11,759 nt of DNA from JBJFGR01 sp051892875. Lineage in GTDB: Bacteria > Pseudomonadota > Gammaproteobacteria > Enterobacterales > Succinivibrionaceae. The stretch spans positions 1 through 11,759 of the forward strand of contig JBJFGR010000080.1 in assembly GCA_051892875.1 (NCBI GenBank), given 5' to 3'. Every line of letters begins with the position of its first letter. Position 1 is the first letter of the stretch. Shown here piece by piece: positions 6,878 through 11,759 of this stretch. The translations under genes and the position numbers were made by a program. The notes beneath the pieces are model-generated. The model searched no databases and was not told where the DNA came from. It saw only the letters and a program-made list of their open reading frames with translations.

Positions 6878-6908
6878 AAAAAAGATCCATTTAGTTGTAA
6901 AATGGACC
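6878..6908 (-). terminator. Rho-independent terminator after the gp25-like gene
   Basis: On the minus strand GGTCCATTT (6908-6900) pairs with AAATGGATC (6892-6884), nine pairs including one G-U, and six T residues follow (complement of 6883-6878). It lies 16 bases past the stop codon of the baseplate gene and separates it from the ncRNA promoter. Confidence 0.85.
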
Positions 6909-6923
6909 TTAGTAAAAAGATTC

Positions 6924-7331
6924 TTATTTTCTTAGGCGTCTAGCAAAACAGTGGTCTCTAATCATTCCGTCATTAGAATTATAGTAGATAAAGAATGAAA
7001 TTGCATGATTTTCTTTATCTCTTTGTAATTGTGTCTTACTTCTAATGATTTTTATTGGAACCCATGCTTCTATAACATCCATAGCTTTATCGACTATATA
7101 ATCTGTATTTACATCATTTTCGAATAGTAGTTCAATTAAAGGAGTTCCAAAAGAATAGTTAAAAATACGTTCACCTTTATTTGTCAATAGAACATTTTCG
7201 ATAGCTTGGTCTAATGCATCAAAGGACCATACTTCTGTGTCGACTATATTAACATCCAAATCATAATAATTGGATTGAATTTTAGAAGTTTCAATTCGTT
7301 TAAAATCTGAGTTTTTGTCTAATGTTAGCAT
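6924..7331 (-). CDS. 25: Baseplate wedge protein, gp25-like
   Basis: A 135-residue protein of the GPW/gp25 family, a baseplate wedge component found in contractile-tail phages and related injection machines (T4 gp25 has 132 residues). In T4 it links the wedge to the tail sheath. The family core is clear: AIENVLLTNKGERIFNYSFG (43-62), followed by LLFEND (68-73), with the GER triplet standing where the conserved loop is. I start it at ATG 7331. An upstream in-frame ATG at 7379 would add 16 residues, but these are encoded by the terminator hairpin and lie before the predicted transcription start. The chosen ATG is exactly four bases after a perfect late promoter and has no Shine-Dalgarno site. 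A terminator follows the stop. Confidence 0.87.
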   Translation of the reverse strand: MLTLDKNSDFKRIETSKIQSNYYDLDVNIVDTEVWSFDALDQAIENVLLTNKGERIFNYSFGTPLIELLFENDVNTDYIVDKAMDVIEAWVPIKIIRSKTQLQRDKENHAISFFIYYNSNDGMIRDHCFARRLRK

Positions 7332-7335
7332 ATTA

Positions 7336-7343
7336 TATTTATA
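7336..7343 (-). promoter_or_regulatory. T4-type late promoter, leaderless start of the gp25-like gene
   Basis: Exact TATAAATA on the minus strand, directly after the six-T tract of the preceding terminator and four bases before the ATG at 7331. The arrangement is the same as at 1557-1600 on the other strand: hairpin, U-tract, ATATAAATA, four bases, ATG. Confidence 0.8.
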
Positions 7344-7344
7344 T

Positions 7345-7375
7345 AAAAAAGAATATGGAGTGTTCCTCCATATTC
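7345..7375 (-). terminator. Rho-independent terminator after the 132-residue gene
   Basis: A perfect 10-bp stem (7375-7366 with 7360-7351) has a five-base loop and is followed on the minus strand by six T residues. It ends the transcript of the 132-residue gene (stop at 7409), just before the promoter of the gp25-like gene. Confidence 0.9.
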
Positions 7376-7408
7376 CCAACCTTGCCCGAATCCTTTGCTT
7401 GGTTGTAA

Positions 7409-7807
7409 TTAGTTTGTAGAAGTATTTTTAGCATTCTTTAGAGTAATACCAATATTACGTAGTAATTCCACTAAAGTCTTATTATATGCTTCTTCAATTT
7501 TGTCTCTAACGATTTTTTCGTATGCCTTTTGTTCAACATCAGAGTTGAACATATCGAAAGTCACATATTCTTTACAAGCGAAGTAGACAATTGCTTTACC
7601 AATATCTTCGCCAAGTTCTTTAAGACCATCCTTTGGATCCTTTTTCATATAAGCATCAACAATGGATTGTATGGAAGTCTTAGCTTTTTCAGCGTCAAGT
7701 TCAGACATATCTTCTTTGTTATCAGTTGTTTCAGTAGTTTCTTCTTCGTTTAGAGACTTCTTTAGTCCTTTAATAAATTCTTCAAATCCTGGTACTTTTT
7801 CTGCCAT
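7409..7807 (-). CDS. Unknown 132-residue acidic protein
   Basis: I do not recognise this protein. The start at 7807 is well supported: GAGG lies eight bases upstream in a predicted 13-base leader that begins just after an exact late promoter. The protein opens with VPGFEEFIKGLKKSL and passes through a very acidic Thr/Glu-rich linker (residues 20-40). It then has a mostly helical body with DGLKELGEDIGKAIVYFACK and a long amphipathic stretch DVEQKAYEKIVRDKIEEAYNKTL. It has no signal peptide and no membrane segment. The late promoter and the gp25-like neighbour point to a structural or assembly role, but this is inference. It has its own terminator, so it may be produced as a single-gene transcript. 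Confidence 0.85.
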   Translation of the reverse strand: MAEKVPGFEEFIKGLKKSLNEEETTETTDNKEDMSELDAEKAKTSIQSIVDAYMKKDPKDGLKELGEDIGKAIVYFACKEYVTFDMFNSDVEQKAYEKIVRDKIEEAYNKTLVELLRNIGITLKNAKNTSTN

Positions 7808-7825
7808 ATTAATTACCTCTATAAT

Positions 7826-7833
7826 TATTTATA
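7826..7833 (-). promoter_or_regulatory. T4-type late promoter of the 132-residue gene
   Basis: Exact TATAAATA on the minus strand. With T4 spacing transcription starts near 7820, giving a leader of about 13 bases that contains AGAGGTAA as ribosome-binding site before ATG 7807. It overlaps no gene and lies 23 bases past the stop of the upstream gene. Confidence 0.8.
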
Positions 7834-7856
7834 ACATGAAAATTTTAGTTATTTGT

Positions 7857-8378
7857 TTAAGCTAAATTATCATCAATATAATCATCTACACTGTCAGCTA
7901 ATTCATGGACGTCATCATTGTCTCCGGTATACCAGTTATTTAGAATTTCAGATATGACTGCTTTACCAAATTCTTTTAAGACAGTGTCTTGATGTTCAAC
8001 AATAAAATCTGCAATATAATGACCTAATTCTTCAGGCGTAGCATCATCATTATCATCCAGCCATTCAGAAGCGGCTTCAGAGGCTCTTTCTGCTAGATAT
8101 TCAAAATTAGGTTTCCATTCTTTTGCATTCCAAGTAGTTTTACCTTCACCTATTCTTTCATTTAGAGGTTTCTTCATAATGTTATTATATGAACCTGCAT
8201 GCATTGAACGAGTATCAGTTGCTTTACCTACTTTAGTGACCTTAGCTGATTTATCAGCATCTTCTTTCTTATCATAAGAACGTAAAATTTTGCCAGGATT
8301 CTGAGGATCCAAAACTCCCCATTTTGTGACAATTTTACCATTCTTTTTTGATTTATATTTAATAACTAATGATTTCAT
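7857..8378 (-). CDS. Unknown 173-residue protein, basic N-terminus and acidic C-terminus
   Basis: Not recognised. The start at 8378 is preceded by AGGAG seven bases upstream, in a predicted 15-base leader after an exact late promoter. Residues 1-65 are basic and Gly/Lys-rich (KSKKNGKIVTKWGVLDPQNP, then DKKEDADKSAKV) and look like a compact beta domain. Residues 85-173 are helical and strongly acidic, with Trp at 104 and 148, a WLDDNDDATPEELGHYIADF segment and a C-terminal VDDYIDDNLA. The two halves may be separate domains. I see no terminator after it, so some transcripts probably continue into the 132-residue gene. A virion or assembly protein is plausible from the late promoter alone. Confidence 0.83.
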   Translation of the reverse strand: MKSLVIKYKSKKNGKIVTKWGVLDPQNPGKILRSYDKKEDADKSAKVTKVGKATDTRSMHAGSYNNIMKKPLNERIGEGKTTWNAKEWKPNFEYLAERASEAASEWLDDNDDATPEELGHYIADFIVEHQDTVLKEFGKAVISEILNNWYTGDNDDVHELADSVDDYIDDNLA

Positions 8379-8398
8379 GAATTTACTCCTTTATATTA

Positions 8399-8406
8399 TA
8401 TTTATA
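8399..8406 (-). promoter_or_regulatory. T4-type late promoter, minus arm of a divergent pair
   Basis: Exact TATAAATA on the minus strand, followed by a short leader with AGGAG and the ATG at 8378. It forms one arm of a 15-base palindrome (8399-8413) whose other arm faces the gene at 8418. Confidence 0.8.
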
Positions 8407-8413
8407 ATAAATA
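8406..8413 (+). promoter_or_regulatory. Late-promoter-like element, plus arm of a divergent pair
   Basis: AATAAATA, seven of eight bases of the late element, ending exactly four bases before ATG 8418. Bases 8399-8413 read TATTTATAATAAATA, seven-base arms that are perfect reverse complements around A8406, so the two octamers share their outermost base. The four-base gap to ATG is the same as at 1598 and 7331, which is the main reason I accept the one mismatch. Confidence 0.6.
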
Positions 8414-8417
8414 ATAT

Positions 8418-9227
8418 ATGGATAATTATTTAGATGACTATTTAGAAGATATAGCAGAATTATGTACAGATGAAGTAGATGAAGCTACTGTACATAAACG
8501 TTGGGTTTATCAAAGAAAGCGTGATAAGAATGGTCACCCTTATGGACCATCTGTGAAGAAAGCTAAGTGGATTTCATCAGATCCAAATTATCGAGTAGTA
8601 ATTGATCCTAAAACAGGTAATGTTAAGGAATTAAAGAAGATTACAGCTGGTGAACGTCGTAGAAGAAGTTTAGCTAGAAAAATGGGTGGTTTAATTAAAT
8701 GGAAGTCTAAAATAAATTTAATTAAGAAGCGTGGAGCTGAAGTTCGTGATTTGCATTATAAAGATAGAAAAAATGTAAAATATGCAATTCAAAACGCATC
8801 TCGTGATAGAGGTGATTCTAAAGGTCAGGAATATGATCCAAACAAATATCAAAAGAAAAATTCAGGACCAAGATTAATTCATCCAGTAATAAAAGAATCT
8901 TATTTAGTTGAAAGTCCTCATGTAGAATTTTCTGATGAAATATGGTGGGATTTTTGTTCAGAAGTTGGGTGGGAAGATGGACGTTGGTTATTGCAGTTAA
9001 TTCCTTTATTTACAGGAAAAGATGTTCATTCATTAAGACAAGATAGAAATGAAGGTTTGCTATTAAATTTACATGTTATGCCTAAGTCATATATATGTAA
9101 GTGTTTAATGGATGATATAGTATTTAAAGGTTTTGCAAAGCAAGACTTTAAACAGTTATCTGATTATGATAAAGAAAGAATTAAGGCAGCAGTACCAAGA
9201 GAATTATATAACTTTTTAAAAGGATAG
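8418..9227 (+). CDS. Unknown 269-residue protein, basic centre, predicted leaderless
   Basis: Not recognised. ATG 8418 has no Shine-Dalgarno site and lies four bases after a late-promoter-like octamer; the next methionine is at residue 90, so no alternative start keeps the acidic N-terminus (MDNYLDDYLEDIAEL). Residues 27-115 are very basic, with HKRWVYQRKRDKNGHPYG, then ERRRRSLARK and WKSKINLIKKRG, which would suit nucleic-acid binding or packing in a virion. The C-terminal 110 residues are Trp-rich (EIWWDFCSEVGWEDGRW) and end in a mixed-charge helix. It opens a plus-strand run of five genes with short gaps or overlaps, so it is probably the promoter-proximal gene of that operon. Confidence 0.85.
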   Translation: MDNYLDDYLEDIAELCTDEVDEATVHKRWVYQRKRDKNGHPYGPSVKKAKWISSDPNYRVVIDPKTGNVKELKKITAGERRRRSLARKMGGLIKWKSKINLIKKRGAEVRDLHYKDRKNVKYAIQNASRDRGDSKGQEYDPNKYQKKNSGPRLIHPVIKESYLVESPHVEFSDEIWWDFCSEVGWEDGRWLLQLIPLFTGKDVHSLRQDRNEGLLLNLHVMPKSYICKCLMDDIVFKGFAKQDFKQLSDYDKERIKAAVPRELYNFLKG

Positions 9228-9230
9228 TTT

Positions 9231-9401
9231 ATGGCAAAGTGGATTGGAAATAATAAGGCTTATAAAAGAGTCATTAAAAAACAACTTCCAAAGGTAGAAG
9301 AAATTCCTCAAGAAAATATAAATAAAGAGGAAAAGTCGACTGATGAAGCAATAAAAAAGCTAATGAAGAAGGCTAAGGAAAAAGCAAATGGAAGTGTATA
9401 G
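9231..9401 (+). CDS. Small unknown 56-residue basic protein
   Basis: A short frame beginning MAKWIGNNKAYKRVIKK and ending in a Lys-rich helix (STDEAIKKLMKKAKEKANG). It starts three bases after the stop of the previous gene, with AAAAGGA seven bases upstream of its ATG. It fills an otherwise empty 160-base gap and overlaps the next gene by 14 bases. Composition and spacing fit a real operon gene. No function can be inferred beyond the high lysine content and likely helical form. Confidence 0.7.
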   Translation: MAKWIGNNKAYKRVIKKQLPKVEEIPQENINKEEKSTDEAIKKLMKKAKEKANGSV

Positions 9402-9753
9402 AGAACAACTCAATATTTTATTACATGCTATGAAAGCAGTAGTTCAAACAAAAGGTTGTCCAGATTGGGTAGCCTATAAGTTGAATGCGGCAGTAAAAGA
9501 AGCAAAGGAATATAAGCCAACTGGTAATGAAGTAGGAGCTGTAGAAAAGAAATTTTGTGAACTATATCCTGGTATGCATGTTCATTCAACAACACCAGGA
9601 GATACATGTGTTTATGAAGTAGTTTCAGAAGCAGATCCTATTCAAGGAGTAAGATTATTTAATTTACGAATTATATCTACACGTGCAAAAGATCCAGTTG
9701 GATATACAATATTGAATGTTCCTGAAACGATGATTGATCATTGTGAGGTATAA
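9388..9753 (+). CDS. Unknown 121-residue protein
   Basis: Not recognised. The ATG at 9388 lies within the last codons of the 56-residue gene, with AAGGA about nine bases upstream. The N-terminal third is helical (YREQLNILLHAMKAVVQTK, then AYKLNAAVKEAKEYK). The rest looks like a small beta barrel: YPGMHVHSTTPGDTCVYEVV, GVRLFNLRIIST and GYTILNVPE suggest successive strands. There are cysteines at 24, 57, 74 and 119 but no obvious zinc-knuckle spacing. The next gene starts at the base after its stop codon, so translation of the two is probably coupled. Its position among unknown late genes gives no specific role. Confidence 0.83.
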   Translation: MEVYREQLNILLHAMKAVVQTKGCPDWVAYKLNAAVKEAKEYKPTGNEVGAVEKKFCELYPGMHVHSTTPGDTCVYEVVSEADPIQGVRLFNLRIISTRAKDPVGYTILNVPETMIDHCEV

Positions 9754-10242
9754 ATGTCAAAATACATTTCAAAAACAAAATCAAAGATTATCTTTAAAGA
9801 AATCGCAGAAAAAGAAATAGAGAATTTAAAACAAGGAGATCTAATGTCAAATAAAATACTTGCCGATATAATCGCACGTAGAGAGGCTTTAAGAGCACAA
9901 CAAGCACAACGTTCATCTGAAAAACAAAGAATGTTGCAAGCAATTCATAATCATAAAGCATCAGCACAACAGTCAAAGTTAGATGAATTTGAAAAAGAAT
10001 ATGAAGCATTTATAGCTGAACAGAGACGTTTAAAAGAAGAACGTGAAGCAAAGGAAGCTGCAGCAAAGGAAGCAGAAGTAGAAGTTCCAGTAGATGTTCC
10101 AGTTGAAGAGGTAAAGGATGACGTTATTAGTGAAGAAGACACTATTAGTGAAAACAGTAAAGAAGTTCAGATTGTTGAAACTAAACCAAAGAAAAAGACA
10201 AAGAAGAAAACGGTGGTTGAAGCAACTGAGACAGTAGAATAA
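9754..10242 (+). CDS. Unknown Lys/Glu-rich protein with two possible starts
   Basis: A 162-residue protein that is mainly charged helix: RREALRAQQAQR, EFEKEYEAFIAEQRRLKEE and an Ala/Glu/Lys run at about 90-108 are likely coiled coil. An acidic Val/Pro/Glu linker follows, then a basic cluster KPKKKTKKK near the C-terminus. No family is recognised. ATG 9754 directly follows the previous stop, with GAGG five bases upstream. A second in-frame ATG at 9844 (residue 31) is preceded by AAGGAG with seven-base spacing, at least as good, and gives a 132-residue form. Both may be used. The charged ends suggest binding to other proteins or nucleic acid, but this is inference. Confidence 0.78.
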   Translation: MSKYISKTKSKIIFKEIAEKEIENLKQGDLMSNKILADIIARREALRAQQAQRSSEKQRMLQAIHNHKASAQQSKLDEFEKEYEAFIAEQRRLKEEREAKEAAAKEAEVEVPVDVPVEEVKDDVISEEDTISENSKEVQIVETKPKKKTKKKTVVEATETVE

Positions 10243-10268
10243 TTTTGTATAGGTTTTTGGGGGTTTTT

Positions 10269-10397
10269 ATGGATAAGAATGAGGACAAAAAGAAAAATGA
10301 GTTAGAGGAAGTTAATCTCTCTAAGACACAAGAGATTCTTATGAAGATTATAGAAAAACTTGATAAAAAACCTGACAAAAAAGAAAAGAAAAATTAG
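10269..10397 (+). CDS. Small unknown 42-residue Lys-rich protein
   Basis: A short frame MDKNEDKKKNELEEVN continuing to a helix-like KTQEILMKIIEKLDKK and a Lys-rich end. A GGGGG run lies five bases before the ATG and could pair with the anti-Shine-Dalgarno CCUCC with one G-U wobble, an unusual ribosome-binding site. The frame fills the space between the previous gene and the hairpin at 10401. Length alone makes it less certain than its neighbours, but position, start signal and charged composition like the previous gene support it. Confidence 0.55.
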   Translation: MDKNEDKKKNELEEVNLSKTQEILMKIIEKLDKKPDKKEKKN

Positions 10398-10400
10398 AAT

Positions 10401-10450
10401 GAAAATATATAATATTGCAATATAAAAATTGCAATATTTTTTATATTTTC
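10401..10450 (+). terminator. Long AT-rich hairpin, probable terminator
   Basis: An inner 11-bp perfect stem (10411-10421 with 10428-10438) has a six-base loop. It is stacked on an outer 9-bp perfect stem (10401-10409 with 10442-10450), separated by a small internal loop. The inner stem is followed by a T run (10437-10442), so termination of the upstream operon is likely. It starts four bases after the stop of the 42-residue gene. The symmetric outer stem could instead serve as an mRNA end-protecting structure. Confidence 0.65.
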
Positions 10451-10466
10451 ATTTGTGAGGTGAAAT

Positions 10467-10985
10467 ATGATACAAGAAGTAGATAATAGCGTATTTGAAA
10501 CTGGTAAGAAAGAACAGCCAGTATATCCATTAGTAAATCAGTTTAAGTTAAACGTTAAGGTTTCTAATGTTGTTCCTGGAAATGTTGAAAAAAATATGGA
10601 AAAGCATATTTCTACAATTTTTGTCGACAAATTCCAGGTTGAAAAGAAACCTTTAAGTAAAAGTCTTCTAACAGAAACCACAGGGACAACAGAAGAAGTT
10701 AAGGATATTAACACACAGACACTTCAGATGATTTTCAAGTGTGAAGAATATGATTTATATTATTTCTTTCATAAGACTCTATGGAAGCAGAATAAGGAAG
10801 ATTATAAAATTTCTTTTGATTTTGATGTCACTCTAACTGGTGGTAAGAAGTCAACAATGATTTATCATTTCAAGAATTGTAAGCTTGACAAGTTAAATGA
10901 TTTATGTTTGAGTATTCAAGATACGCAGAAGTTGAATGTAGTAGTCGACTTTAAGGTTGGCGATTATGAAGTTGAATTGAAGTAA
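10467..10985 (+). CDS. Unknown 172-residue protein, possible tail-tube-like fold
   Basis: The start is clear: GAGG lies six bases before ATG 10467, just past a strong hairpin. The C-terminal half looks like consecutive beta strands: YKISFDFDVTLTGGKKSTMI, YHFKNCKLDKLNDLCLSI and LNVVVDFKVGDYEVELK. This order, with an F-x-N-C strand and a final alternating strand, recalls tail tube proteins such as T4 gp19 (163 residues, similar length). The resemblance is by eye only. An N-terminal stretch FKLNVKVSNVVPG and a long Lys/Thr-rich linker (about 55-80) would be unusual for gp19. A tail tube, tube terminator or other beta-sandwich virion protein are all possible. The neighbouring glycosyltransferase starts seven bases downstream. 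Confidence 0.8.
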   Translation: MIQEVDNSVFETGKKEQPVYPLVNQFKLNVKVSNVVPGNVEKNMEKHISTIFVDKFQVEKKPLSKSLLTETTGTTEEVKDINTQTLQMIFKCEEYDLYYFFHKTLWKQNKEDYKISFDFDVTLTGGKKSTMIYHFKNCKLDKLNDLCLSIQDTQKLNVVVDFKVGDYEVELK

Positions 10986-10992
10986 GGTATAA

Positions 10993-11739
10993 ATGTCAGA
11001 TTTAACAATTATAATTTGTGCTTATAAAGCAACAAAAGAATTGACTCTATGCTTGCATCAACTTGCACAGTTTGGAGTTACTAAAGATGAATTGTTGATT
11101 TATGAAAATTCTCCTGCTTATTATTCAGAAAATAGAAACTTATTAAATAAGTATGGAATTAAATTTATTGACAATCCAGGTGGTGGTCATGCTGATACAG
11201 TAAATAAGGCATTACAAGAAGTAAAGACAAAGTATGCTTTATTATTGGATAGTGACTGTATCTGTTTGGCAGATCCACATGAAATTTTACAACATGTAAA
11301 GAATAAGGGATATGACCTTTTTGGAGATATATGTGGTGACCGTGGTGGTTATCGTCTTCATAAGAGAGTTCATCCTTGGTATTGTTTCATGAATGTAGAA
11401 TTTTTGAAGAAGCATAATATCCCATTTACAGATTTTAAACGTGTTCAGATGACTAACTCAATGTCATTTTATGATAGTAAGCAGTTAGCAAGTGTTCGCG
11501 ATCCTAGATTCATTTATTACGATGTAGGTTCTACAATGTATGAAGATGTAATTGGTTATCGTGGTTCTATAGGAGATATAGGTGAACGTTTCCCATATTG
11601 GCATAAGGAAGGTAGTTCTTGGTACATGGAACATGGTCATCAAGGATTTATTAGATTAGGTCTTCAGAAAGATGCTGAATTTGAGAACGTTAAGCAGCAA
11701 CTATTTACGAGTGAAGAAGTATTGAAGAAATTGGCCTAA
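10993..11739 (+). CDS. Family 2-like glycosyltransferase
   Basis: A 248-residue enzyme of the GT-A fold, family 2 type, expected to transfer a sugar from a nucleotide sugar. The fold starts at once: LTIIICAYKATKEL (4-17), then ELLIYENS (33-40), the nucleotide-site helix GGGHADTVNKAL (63-74), and LLLDSDC (83-89) with the DXD metal site D86-S-D88. The second half has HPWYCFMNVEF (126-136) and a Trp/His-rich segment near 200-217 (FPYWHKEGSSWYMEHGHQG) that may shape the acceptor site. It is shorter than many family 2 enzymes but looks complete. Translation starts seven bases after the previous gene, with AAGG overlapping that gene's stop. The acceptor is unknown. The next gene begins on its stop codon (TAATG). 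Confidence 0.88.
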   Translation: MSDLTIIICAYKATKELTLCLHQLAQFGVTKDELLIYENSPAYYSENRNLLNKYGIKFIDNPGGGHADTVNKALQEVKTKYALLLDSDCICLADPHEILQHVKNKGYDLFGDICGDRGGYRLHKRVHPWYCFMNVEFLKKHNIPFTDFKRVQMTNSMSFYDSKQLASVRDPRFIYYDVGSTMYEDVIGYRGSIGDIGERFPYWHKEGSSWYMEHGHQGFIRLGLQKDAEFENVKQQLFTSEEVLKKLA

Positions 11740-11759
11740 TGAAAAGTGAAGTCCTCATA
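11739..11759 (+). CDS. Start of a further gene (3' partial)
   Basis: The sequence TAATG joins the glycosyltransferase stop to a new ATG at 11739, and the frame stays open for the remaining seven codons (MKSEVLI). A one-base overlap of this kind usually signals translational coupling. Too little is visible to say anything about function. Confidence 0.55.

Noticed and set aside
7332..7379. ATG 7379 as start of the gp25-like gene
   Set aside because: The extra 16 residues are encoded by a perfect terminator hairpin and its T run, and would precede the late promoter. They also have no counterpart in gp25.
7529..7865. Plus-strand frames opposite the 132-residue gene
   Set aside because: Antisense shadows of an acidic protein; the minus-strand gene has a late promoter, SD site and terminator.
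9794..10378. Minus-strand frames opposite the Lys/Glu-rich genes
   Set aside because: They are Ser/Phe/Leu-rich antisense of Lys/Glu codons, a known artefact, and have no promoters or ribosome-binding sites.
10421..10428. TATAAAAA as a late promoter for the gene at 10467
   Set aside because: It falls inside the perfect inner stem-loop at 10411-10438 and has a mismatch. The leader would start within the hairpin. Possible but not supportable.
1..11759. CRISPR arrays, tRNA genes, insertion sequences, toxin-antitoxin or anti-phage systems
   Set aside because: I looked for regular repeats with unique spacers, cloverleaf patterns, transposase motifs and defence-protein motifs and saw none that I could support.

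Overview
The window looks like a late-gene region of an AT-rich, T4-like myovirus. Three protein matches support this. A gp23-type major capsid protein runs in from the left edge, a UvsW-type DEAH helicase is present, and a gp25-type baseplate wedge protein is recognisable. A fourth line of evidence is that the octamer TATAAATA, the T4 late-promoter element, recurs just upstream of genes on both strands. Most genes carry Shine-Dalgarno-like sites (AGGAGG, GAGG, AAGGA). I cannot fix the host from the sequence.

Layout. 1-1584 (+): 5'-truncated major capsid gene, an unknown 150-residue gene, then a rho-independent terminator. 1586-1960 (+): one small unknown gene with a late promoter abutting its start codon. 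1920-6079 (-): three overlapping genes, in transcription order a 512-residue putative glycosyltransferase-like protein, a glycosyltransferase with a DDDD motif, and UvsW. 6080-6923: 844 bases with no convincing protein gene. I read most of it as a structured non-coding RNA of about 630 nt on the minus strand, starting at a late promoter near 6833 and ending at two tandem hairpins. An array of short AT-rich repeats lies beyond it. 6924-8378 (-): baseplate wedge gp25-like gene and two unknown genes, with promoters and terminators between them. 8399-8413: a palindromic divergent late promoter. 8418-10397 (+): five closely spaced unknown genes, two of them very short (56 and 42 residues). 10401-10450: a long AT-rich hairpin. 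10467-11759 (+): a possible tail-tube-like protein, a family 2-like glycosyltransferase, and the first codons of a further gene.

The promoter layout is the most coherent signal. Six late-promoter elements (five exact, one with a single mismatch) sit only a few bases from their start codon or RNA start. In three cases the octamer ends exactly four bases before the ATG, which predicts leaderless mRNAs. In two of these three, the promoter also begins right at the U-tract of the upstream terminator, so termination and re-initiation are packed into about 45 bases. The other promoters leave 13-15 nt leaders with a ribosome-binding site, or start the putative ncRNA. Capsid, baseplate and possible tail genes on both strands would thus be switched on together late in infection. 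Three glycosyltransferase-like proteins suggest that the phage modifies glycans, its virion or its DNA. Their substrates cannot be read from the sequence.
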